NCBI GenBank assembly: GCA_964247055.1
Contig: OZ176052.1
Location: 6,262,001-6,326,000 of the forward strand
From: Paragordius varius
Lineage: Eukaryota > Nematomorpha
Length of the DNA: 64,000 bases
Direction of reading: 5' to 3'
Position numbers and translations under genes: made by a program. The stretch's first letter is position 1, and the number at the start of each line of letters is the position of its first letter. The notes beneath the pieces were generated by a model. That model was given only the letters and a program-made list of their open reading frames with translations. It was not told the DNA's origin and did not search any database. Positions 11,636 through 21,856 of this stretch are shown here, piece after piece.

Positions 11636-13192
11636 TTAGTAAACAAATGGAGCGATGGTTGATGCACAATAATCTTTAATTTCATTTCCATCAGAGGGTA
11701 AAAACTTACCTAAAATGCTTGTGAATTCTTCAAATTTGATGCTTCGTCCAATAACGCTTTTATACAAACCACCTTCGTAATCCTTGTATATAATGTTTAC
11801 AAAATATTGATTTTCAGGATTAGATTTTACCAAATCTATTTGCATCACAGCACCGAAACCTGGTCTCTCAAAATCGGATACGTTAAATGCTAACAAGATT
11901 GGTACGATCGTTGCTTCGATACCTACATAAATGTTTATGTGTTGTTTGAAACAAGTTTGTCCATTCGCCAAATTTAAGATACTAATGTGTTCTTTCATAG
12001 AATCGATTATCCGTACCAGCAAATTTCCAATCATAATTTTTATCATATGTGCATCATCTCTTCCTATGTTTTTAACCAGGGTCTTGCTAAGATGTCTTAT
12101 TCTTTCGTAAACCGTATCATTTACCCATGGGGGAAGGGCAATACCATAAGTCTTATCGAAAATTAGTGAATTAGCAATAATATGCAATAGAGGTTTAAAC
12201 TTTGTTCCGTCATAGCCGGCATTGGTGAAGACATAATTTAACATTTCATTATTTTCTTGAAACACTTTATTTAAATAAGGATGGTTATCAAGATATTCTG
12301 TTATGATGTAAGTTAGGAGTTTTTGACATTGAATACCAGATGCAAGAAGAAAGTCTGGTTTGGGTAAAACTTCAACTTTTGACTCAAAGCTTGTTGTTTT
12401 ATCTTCTGATGAATGACCCATCAAAGCTTTATAAATAAGTTTTGCACTTGTTATGCATTTTCGACTACCATGGGAAGTAACATAAATCACACTATTGTTT
12501 AAGGCTTCTGTGAGTTTAATTTTATTATTTAGGTCCGAACATGTCCATTTGACGCATGAGGAAGCTGGCTGAGATTCTTTTTCATCGGTTAATCCCAAAA
12601 CTAATGGAGAAAACTCTAAATTTTTTACAATTTCATTTCCGATTCGCACCATTTGTTCCTTACCCTTTTCGGTTAAATTTCCAGGAAAAAATCTAGTGCC
12701 TTTATTTCTTACAGCATCTGTCGGAAATGAAACATCGATTCCATACTCCCCATGATTGATTAACAAGTATCGAGAAATTATTTCTAAACATTTTATAGCA
12801 TTAATATATATTTGTAATTTGATGTTATTATCAAGCTATTTGTATTTATTATTTTTAGTTAAAAATTTGGTGGTAATAGAACTTGTCAGTCTTAAATGAC
12901 TTCAATTATGAAGAAGATGTTTTGAAAATAACTTATCTTTTTGACCATAACATTACTATTATCAAATATTTAATAATCAAAATTAATTTTAGTTGTATTA
13001 TAAAATGTTATTACGTTGACTAAAAGTTGAAACCAAAATATTCATAAAAACTTAATTGGTTAATTAAATAATTTAATTAAATAATTTACCATGATTTGTA
13101 TTACACGTTGGAATTGTTGTAAATTCTGGAATGGCACATCCCAAGAATGCCTTAGATAAAATAATGAATATGCAGTATAATTTAGTATACAT
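11636..13192 (-). CDS. Secreted histidine-acid-phosphatase-like protein, catalytic residues lost
   Basis: The gene has two exons. Exon 13090-13192 encodes a signal peptide (starts MYTKLYCIFIILSKAFLG), followed by a 306-base GT-AG intron with matched phase 1 and exon 11636-12783; the product is 416 residues. The fold is the branch-2 histidine phosphatase family, whose active members use an RHGxRxP histidine as phospho-acceptor and a C-terminal HD pair. Here the first motif reads N44-H45-G46-E47-Y48 and the HD position reads I323-E324 in GIEATIVP. The aligned neighbour at 17881 has RHGEK and GHDHTI. The long frame is intact, so this looks like a maintained pseudo-phosphatase that may bind ligands or substrates without hydrolysis, or be newly decaying. 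It is likely secreted or lysosomal. Both genes share exon structure and strand, which implies a tandem duplication now 5 kb apart. Confidence 0.85.
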
Positions 13193-15130
13193 TTTTCTAA
13201 TAACAAATCTTTAAAATAATAATAATAGTAATAAAGGCGTAAAGACACTATGTAATAACTTCAGGGTCACAATTAGCACAACATGAGTTTGCTGTTTTTT
13301 ACTGTTTTTGACACATATATGTGTACATGTCATAATTTTCAAAAATTATGATCTTATCAGATTGCGAACACAAGAACCTTTTTTTCTATAAAAACAATTT
13401 TATTATATTAAAATGAAAATTATAAAATGTTAAAAAAATTCTTGAGAAAAATTTACATATAAACGAAAAAATGTACATATTATACAATCATTTGGACAAC
13501 GTTTAGGTCCATTATTCATGAAAGTTTTATTGGCTCAGTTAGACACCACCCCATGTGATAATATGAGTCAAAACAAATCCTCAAAAACATGTCTTTGTCA
13601 CATATTGAGAAACGCGTAGGTTAATTCAAGTTCAATAATTATTTTTTTATCAATGCGCCGCAAATAAAGCCCACTGGTTTTAATTATCCGGGCATAGGCC
13701 CCCTTTCACCTAAAATGACATTTTTTGCAAAAATCTTAGTCCCTATATGGAATTTTTGAGGCTTTTTCGCCCAAGTTAGAAGGCTATATAAAATAAAAAT
13801 GGTTTTAGGTATTTCCTTAATAAAGGCAAAAATTTAAGTTAATTTCTATTTATAACCCATAAGAGACACAATATAGTTGAATACGCCATCATATAAAAAT
13901 TACCTGGCTTAGAAGTAATTTTCCTTATGAGAACATATGGATTCAATCATTAAAAGCAAAGGTTTAACCCAGGGCGTTTGAAACATGAAATGCGATTCCG
14001 AACGAAAAATCAAATCTATAATATATTTTAAACATGTGACCCCATTGAAATTATATTATGGCCTCATGAATTTCATTTTTTTATTATGGATGAAGGCACT
14101 TTTGCCGTCAATACGTTTCAAAAGAATCATCCATCGTCATTCCCGAAAAATTCAGATTTTAGTCGAGGAATTAAAATTTTATATATTTTAAAACATATTT
14201 TTTGTAAGAAACAAAATAATTCCACAGTCAAATATATATCAAATGTAGAATATTAACGCTGAAACAACTTTGCGTGTAGACTTATTCTTTATATTAAGAA
14301 TCATTATAATTTGTTTAAACTTGCGGGTCAATTTTAGGTTTAAGTTGGGTTTTTTAAAATAAATTTCCCAGAGCTTTGATAATTAATTATAATATATATT
14401 CCTTATTTGTATAACGGTATTAAATAAAAAAAAGGAATAAAAAACATGCACGTGAATTGAAAAACATTTTTATTTTCATTTGTGTTTACAAAACTTATAA
14501 ACTTATCATTAGCCCAAATTTTTCTTCGTTAAAATAATATTTCTATTAGACTACGTACAGCGAAGTGTAACAAATAAAATTATGATATCATAAAATATTA
14601 ACGGCTATCTATATAAGGTATAAAATATCTGAGGCCGCCTTTTCATTATAAGATACCATTTCAATGAGATCAGATTTTGTCATGACATAGCAGTCTTCAC
14701 CGATTATATAACATTGAAGTTTCTAAGTTTAAATACCTATTTTATAATTGTTGTTATTAAAACAAAGATAAAAAATGGGTTTATACCTGAACTTTTTTGA
14801 TTATACAAATATTGCCTTTATACGCTAAATTTCATTATATAACTACAAATGATATTGAATTTCATGTTTCATATATTTTTTATTAAAGTATATATTTTTT
14901 TATTTAGAGTAAATAGTTAATTATCAAGCTCAGCGTTTTTTTCTACCAAATTCAACACTTTTTCAATCCAACCTTACCGTCTTTTATTCAAACTCAACAG
15001 TTTGATTCAATTCGATTGTTGATTTTTTAGTCAAATTTTTTAAATGAAATTCATTTTCCTTAAATTACTGGTTCGCTATATATTTAATATGTAATTAGTT
15101 TTGCCCGCCGCCTTTATATTTAACTCATAT
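13193..15130. other. AT-rich gap with degenerate R1 traces
   Basis: 13535-13770 holds diverged R1-like segments in inverted orientation (CTCAGTTAGACACCACCCCA; CATAGGCCCCCTTTCACC; GGCTTTTTCGCCCAAG). The rest is AT-rich with no supported exon. The 68-codon frame at 13985-14191 has no recognisable features. Confidence 0.4.
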
Positions 15131-15134
15131 AGCC

Positions 15135-17781
15135 ATATATATATATATATATCAAAATTATCATGGTGCTTTGAGTTTGGCCTTGCGAGTGAAATAAGAA
15201 AGTAATTTCATGGCAAGTGCTCCATATCAGAAAATGACAAAATTTGCGCACGTTTTATAAAATATTTTTTTGGTGAGAGCTATATGCTTCTTTAATTACA
15301 AAAAATTCACTAAAATATATCATAAACTACATATAAAAAGCAAAATATATTTTCGAAAAATTTTATTTTTAAGCCTCCGAAAGTCCCAAATTTTTTCCCT
15401 TTTCTAAAATGGGCCAGTTCTTTTATAATAAACGCAAAAATGCGGGGATCGCGCAATAAAAATTTTAAATATTTGCTATTTGTTATCGATTAAAAATATT
15501 TTTTAAAAAGGCATTATTTTATCAAAAGTTGCAATTTTATTGAAGCCTACTTCATACTATTTTAAGGCATAATGGAAACGGTTTAAAAACGCTTCAGGAT
15601 TAAAACAGTTTTTTCTATATATTTCTATAATCCTGAACAATTCCGTGCTTCAGCCCTAATAATTTAAATTATCGTTTGCTTCCAAATTTTGGTGAATTAT
15701 AATAAAAATATACAATTTATATCTAACATTATTTGATTACGAACGAATATTTTAATTTCTGAGGTGATAGAGATGTTTAGCATAATCGAATTATAAAAGT
15801 GTTTTATAACATCTTAAGGTGTTTTTATACCGTTTCCATCAAGCCTAATTTGAATCTCGGCCAAAATTTTGTTAAAATTAAATTTTTAAACAAAATATCT
15901 ATTTTTTCGGACAAATTTTTTTGAAGAACTTGGCATATATTTAAAATTCATTTTTATGGGAGAACTAGCCCATTTTAGAAGAGCGAAAATTTTTGGGACT
16001 TTTGGAATAAAAATTATTTAAATATCGTTTCCTTTTTAAATGCAGTGTATGATAATGTGACCAGATATTTTAAACTCGGACGCAGTACAAAATTAAAACA
16101 TACTTTGTCTGTTTTTAAACCATCGGTGTGGTATATTACACAGTTTCCACAAAAAATATCCTGCTGAAAAATATATATTCTGATAGGAAAATATCAGGAT
16201 TAGCATGGTGCTTTTGGTTTTAACCTTTACGAGTTATTAGAGAAAGTTATTTACACTTTTGTGGTAGGTGCTCAGTAATTGCAAAAGGCGCGCAATTTTT
16301 CACATATATTTTTTTGTGAAAGCTAAATTAAAAAATATCAGTAAATATAACATAAACTACATACATAAATTAAAAAAAGATGTGAGTTCTGATAGTCCCA
16401 AATTTTTGGTCTTTAATAGACTGTTCTCTTAACAAATATTCCGATATTGTTTAATAATTTTAAATATATACTAAATTTTGATATCAACTAAATAAATAAT
16501 ATGAAGTACGCTTCAACAAAATTTTGCTAAAAACTAAATTTTTGGAAGTGTGCATTTTTTAAAGCATGATGGAAACATTATAAACGGTGGAGATATTACA
16601 ATATTATATATATATATATATATATATAATTAGATAATGCTAATTCTCAATCAAAATTTTGATTAAAATGGTTCGTTTTCAAATTTATATTAAATAAAAA
16701 TTGTTTTTTTTACAAAAATTCGCCAACATTTTAAGCCAACAAAACCTCTAAATTGAAATTCTGAACCTATAGTAATGTTAAACATCATTGAATTATTTAG
16801 AAAAAGGGTTTTATTATATCTTAAAGCGTTATACCGTTTTCATCAAGCTTCAAAATAAATTTAAGTAAGGTATAACAAAATATCTCAAATTTGTTAATGA
16901 AAAAAATAATAAAACTAATAAAATTTAAAGTTTAGGAAAAAAATTAAGTAATATCAATCTCCCACCTAATGAGTATAAAACGTAGAAACTCTTAATTTTT
17001 TAATTTTAAATACGAAAAAAAGGTTATTTCGGAATCATATGCCATATATGATAAATTTTATATTTATGTTATGGGAATAACAATTTTTTATATAATTTTC
17101 CGTTTGATAATTATAACAAAAATTGAACTTTCTAAATTTGATCAAACATTTATTAAAATAATATTATGTAACTTTTGAAATTGGAGGCACCTTTTCTTAC
17201 GGAAGCCCTGAGTGAAAGAGCCATTAGCCTGAATCTTAAGGTGTGGAGTCCCAGATTTATAGTTTCGCCACTGCGCAAAAGGCTGCAATCTTAAGTTTTA
17301 TGTATAATTCGAGCAGAAAAATATAAACCAATTATAGGCCAATCTTAGTTATTTACCGAAAAATGAACCTTTTCTTTACAAATTATGGGGTTATTTTTAT
17401 TGAGGGTACTATATTAAATACTAAAATAATTTTCTTGAATAATCAAAAATTAATATATATTTATAAATTTTTTTTTTAATTTCAAAAAGCAGTACAAAAG
17501 AGGGCGCAGTACTGGCTCAGTTTTTTTCTGAAAACCCAGTACTGTACTGCGAAAAACAGCCTATCTGGTCACATTAGTGTATGATATATTTCAATGATAT
17601 TTTTTTGGAATGAATCAAACTTTTGCCAAAAATTTATTTCAAAAAATGTGCACAATTTTGCCATTTTCTGATATGTAGCACAAACCACAAAACTGTAATA
17701 ACTTTCTTAAATGGCTCGTAAGGGCCTAAACCAAAAGCACCATGATATTCCTGATATTACCTATTTTTTGTGCACCCTGTG
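15135..17781 (+). mobile_element. Family C foldback element split by a hAT-like insertion
   Basis: The left part at 15135-16044 contains the family interior (GCCTCCGAAAGTCCCAAAT, ATGGGCCAGTTC) and its inverse (CCCATTTTAGAAG). The right part at 17585-17781 ends in TTTTTTGTGCACCCTGTG. A hAT-like element with its own target duplication (16053-17576) separates the two. In an uninterrupted copy the junction reads GCAGTCTATGATATA (about 49132), confirming the pre-insertion state. Non-autonomous; no transposase frame. Confidence 0.65.
16053..17576. mobile_element. hAT-like element with 8-bp target duplication
   Basis: A perfect 15-bp inverted terminal repeat (TAATGTGACCAGATA at 16053; TATCTGGTCACATTA ending 17576) is flanked by the direct repeat GTGTATGA (16045-16052 and 17577-17584). 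An 8-bp duplication is the hAT hallmark. Subterminal GCAGTAC repeats (about 16090 and 17496-17550) fit hAT transposase-binding repeats. Inside lies another partial family C copy (about 16136-16860: AATATATATTCTGATAGGAA, GCATGGTGCTTTTGG). No transposase frame is visible. Confidence 0.8.
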
Positions 17782-17880
17782 GTTAATAACACATCAAAAT
17801 AATAATAATTTAATTTTATTTGCATTACAATCACTTTATGATGGGTTATTTATTTAATTTTAAAATAATAAACAAAACAT

Positions 17881-19162
17881 TCATATTGTATAATCTCCAT
17901 CTATTGGTAGTTTATTAAACGGTGATATTTTATTGGCACATCCGACATCCCAACCATTTTCAACGCTTTCAAGGTGTTTTAGGCTTGCGAAAAAATTATT
18001 AAAATTTACACCATCAATTACGGTTTTGAAAGGGCTATCTAGTGCATCTCTAAATTCAACATTTATATAAAAGTGTTGATGAGATTCCGACCAAATTAGA
18101 TCAAAATATATCATTGCCCCAAAATCAGGCCGCTTTCCTGCGCTACTATTAAGAGCTAACATAATGGGTGTTATTGTGTGGTCATGTCCGACTATTACAT
18201 AATACTTAATTTTGTTAGCATATTTTATGTCACATTTTTTCGTTGTTTCCGTACTACCACTTATATCATTGTTGCATCGAAGAGAACTACCAAAATCCTG
18301 TATATTTTGTTTCAGTTGTTTTAATAATCGATTAACAAAGTTTCCAGCAGCCATTTTTATGAAACGAGCATCCCGTTGACCAAAGTATGCAAAAACGCCG
18401 TTACACAAATCTTGAGCCAATTGATAAACATTTTCATTGGCCCATGTTGGAAGGGGATACCCTTGGGCCCGATTTAGAGACAATACATCAGCCACGATGA
18501 GAATTAGAAAAGGAAAAGATTTATCTACGAACCCAGCTTGATTGAGTATCTTATTAAGTAACTCGGCATTACCGATAAAGTGTTTTTGAAATAATGGATC
18601 ACGTTTAACGACTCTGGCTATATAGTTTGAATAATTCTTGCATTCATGACTCCGGAACAAAAAATCAGGTTTAGCAAAAGTTAACATTTCCTTTTCAAGA
18701 TTAAAGCTACTTAACTCGTGTGCTATAATTTGTGCACTGTGTCTACATCTTGTAGCATTGGAAGTATAAATTAAAATTTTTTCCATTTCCTCACGATCTA
18801 AGAAAGTTCTTTTATTTAGTGCCCCGAAAAAATGTGTGGACCTTTTATTTTCTTCTATAGATTTTGCTATATCCAACCCTATCAGTTTCATTTGTAGTTG
18901 TCCATAATCGGTAAGCTCTCCAGGTGGGTATTTAGTTGGAAACCTTTCATAGGCAGGATATATTGTATCTACAACTTTTTCACCATGGCGCAATATATGG
19001 GTTCTTGATACTAGAATGTCTAAATATATTTAAAACAATATACAGAGCATAGTTAATTGTTTAATGAAAATAAAGTATAGTACCTCCATCTTGATAAATT
19101 TTAAAAGAATATATGTTAAAAAATAGATTTAAGTATAAGATAAAATTTAAAAAGTAGCGCAT
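17881..19162 (-). CDS. Secreted histidine acid phosphatase
   Basis: The gene has two exons. 19084-19162 encodes a signal peptide (MRYFLNFILYLNLFFNIYS), and 17881-19019 encodes the rest after a 64-base intron in matched phase 1; the product is 405 residues. The family hydrolyses phosphomonoesters at acid pH in lysosomes or outside the cell. The catalytic motif is R37-H38-G39-E40-K41, so the phospho-acceptor His and first Arg are kept, while the second Arg of RHGxR is Lys. The proton-donor pair is H305-D306 in VGHDHTITP. A mid-protein TSNATRCRHSA segment fits the third active-site Arg region. Family-typical PPGELTDYG follows the first motif. It is probably active, although the R-to-K change is unusual. 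It is paralogous to the inactive-looking gene at 11636. Confidence 0.88.
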
Positions 19163-19329
19163 AAATAGAATTTTAAAAAATAATCTAGACTAATTTATGA
19201 TATTTTATCATCTTAAATTTATGGCTTTAAGCCACATATCGTACGGACATAACAATCAACCATTTATTTCTTTAAAATAAAAGACTTTTTAGAGAAGCAT
19301 TTTTATATTTTTGACGTTTTTACAATTCT

Positions 19330-19590
19330 AGAGATGATGGATGAGTTTGGTAGGACTCACATATATCTTTCTTATGTAAAAAAATTTATTTTAATAAAAT
19401 TTATACGAAGCTTTAGATTAGAGAGCCTTATTGGGTTAAAAAAATTTTGATTGGATTATATCTTAAAAATGATGGATGAGTTTGAAAACGCAAAAAATAT
19501 TATCTAAGTAAAAAAACGTTTATTTATGTTATACGGTAGAGATGAATCTTATTGGGTTTAAAAAATTTAATTGGTTAATAGGGAAAATAA
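19330..19590 (+). repeat. Two-unit tandem repeat, about 137 bp
   Basis: Two diverged direct units each start ATGATGGATGAGTTTG (19332 and 19469) and end near CTTATTGGGTTAAAAAAATT / CTTATTGGGTTTAAAAAATT. They are non-coding. The surrounding 19163-20270 is AT-rich without a recognised gene. Confidence 0.5.
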
Positions 19591-20270
19591 ATTAAACAAG
19601 TTTGAATGTTTTTTCTAGCTTAAATTATACAGATTTTCAGCAATTATAATAAGAAAAACTAAAAATGTTTATAATTGCTTAAGACAAATTTACAATTTTT
19701 TTCACCAATTAAAAGATGCTAATTATCAATATATATAAAATATGAATGATATATTGTCACATGTGTCATAATATTTCTGTAGTTTCCCAAAATTAAAAAG
19801 TACTCTCAAGCCATTTAATATTTTATAAATAAAGCAAATTAGCTATTAATTAATAAATCAATTAAGCCATACATTGAATCTCAATAAATTTTTACGTCTA
19901 AATATATAATGCAATTTAAAATAGAGTTCAATTTTAAATAAAAAATGGATTCTTTTGAGGACGATATTTGAATATCTGGATCTTTTTATTACCAAAAATC
20001 GAAATAAGCGTACAAATAAAACAGTTGAACATTATCATTGCTTCATTACCATTTATGGCATATAAGTGGGATTTCATATATAAATAACTCATATTCTATG
20101 ATGCTAGGCCAAAGTTAAAAGTATGCATTCTTTAGCTTTTTAGGCACATTATGCAAAAAAATATTCTAAAAATGTAAAGTTTTTTAAATCATCCTTTTAA
20201 ATTTTTAACCTCCGTTTTTTGGGATATATATATAAAAGACTGAAAAATTTAATTAAAAGCGTATTATGGT

Positions 20271-20872
20271 TAGCACTCCATTCCGTTTTGGGGTAGTTTT
20301 ATATCCCAGAGCGATTTCAAAATGAATATTTTAAAAAGTATTTAAGGTAGTAGGCAAAATTTAAATATATGCCTTTTAGCTTTTAGGCGCATAATACAAA
20401 ATTTTATGAAAAAATGTAAAATTGTGAAAAATCCTTATCTCAAACTTTTTTGCCGCCATTTTTTCTAAAATATTTTTCAAATCGCTAATGTAACAGGAAA
20501 ATAAATGTTTAAGGTAAAAAACCTAAAATATTTACAGTTTTATAACTTCTTTTTATAATTTGGACATCACCAAAACATAATACTAAATAGTTGATTGTTA
20601 CATCAATAAATACGAGTGTTTGTTGGTTAAATTCTATTCGAAAGCTTACTTAAAATCAAAATTTACATTTTCTAACCATAAAATACTTTTGCACTATTAT
20701 ATTATCGAATAAAAACGAAAAAAATGTTGGCGAAAAAGTTTGATATGATGTTCTTTTACAATTTTGAAATGTTTTTGAAATTATTTTTGTTTATTAATAC
20801 CTTTTAAGATAGTCAAATTTCTAATCCCTTTGTGATTTAAAACTACCCTAAAATGTCATGAAGTGTTAAAGC
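20271..20872 (+). repeat. Family D repeat, uninterrupted copy
   Basis: The unit starts GTTAGCACTCCATTCCGTTT and continues TGGGGTAGTTTTATATCCCA. It ends AAACTACCCTAAAATGTCAT plus GAAGTGTTAA, so the ends are inverted repeats resembling those of family B. It contains TTAGGCGCATAATAC and CAAACTTTTTTGCCGCCATT, the same marks as the copy at 4913. Non-autonomous DNA element; the borders are approximate. Confidence 0.55.
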
Positions 20873-20939
20873 AAGCGAACCTTTCAATTAAACAGCTGAA
20901 GCGATAGAAATGGTTAGCAATCTATTTATTTAAAAAAAT

Positions 20940-21826
20940 GTTATATAAAGCTTTATACCATTTCCATCATGTCTTAAATAGTATGGCTTCAACAACTAAT
21001 AATTAAATTTTTTAAAAAAAATATGGATTTTTTTAAAATATTTTTTATTGATACCATTTTTGCGTTTATTTCGACGCTCACATCTGAAGTTAAAATTTTT
21101 TGAAAATGATGGTTTGCTGTTTATATGTAGTCTATAATATATTTTAGGGTTGTTTTCTGGAATGAAGCCTATAGCTTTCACCAAAAAAAATTATTTAAAA
21201 AATGCTCGCAATTTTTGCCATTTTTTTATATGGAGCAGTTGCTAAAAAAGTGATAATATCTTTCTTATATCAATGGTAGAGACCAAAATTTAAAACACAT
21301 GATAATCCTGGTACATTTTATTATCAAATTATATATTATTAATCAGGATATTTTTTATATCCCACTAATTTGGACGCAGTGTTGCGTAAAAATATGTTTT
21401 TAAACCTTTTCCTTCAGTCTTAAAATATTATGAATCACGCTTATACAAAACTTTGTAATACGTTAATAAGCAAAATATATATTTTTCGAAAATTACTATT
21501 CTTGATGTCACAATTTAGCATATTAAATATTTTATCGCGCAATCACGGCATTTTACGTTTATTGACAGAACTATACCATTTTGTAACAAAATATATGGGA
21601 ATTTCTAAGCCTATGTCTAAAATCATGATATTTTTGGATGAAGGATTTAGCTTTTACCAAAAATTTTATTTAACAATATTTGGACAATTTTTTTTGATAT
21701 AGAGCATTTACCATATATTTGTAAATAATTAAATCACTAGTAAGGACCAATACCAAAAGAACCATAACAATACTGATTATTTTCCCATCAGAATATATTT
21801 TATTATATTTTTTTGCAGACGCGGTG
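20940..21826 (+). repeat. Two consecutive family C right halves
   Basis: The first runs from about 20940 (ATTTCCATCATGTCTTAAAT) to the terminus GGACGCAGTG ending at 21381. The second runs from about 21395 (AACCTTTTCCTTCAGTCTTA) to the terminus CAGACGCGGTG ending at 21826. Both contain the subterminal inverse motif (ACATGATAATCCTGG; AAGAACCATAACAATACTGA). The second terminus lies 31 bases before the PTDSS2 start codon. Confidence 0.6.
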
Positions 21827-21856
21827 TATATTAAATATTCACAATGTGATATAATC

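Noticed and set aside
12760-12770. Start of the first acid phosphatase at the codon before INHGEY
   Set aside because: That codon is TTG inside the exon. A signal-peptide exon with matching phase was found at 13090-13192.
18985-18993. Start of the second acid phosphatase at the RHG motif
   Set aside because: The codon is TTG, and a signal-peptide exon at 19084-19162 joins in phase.
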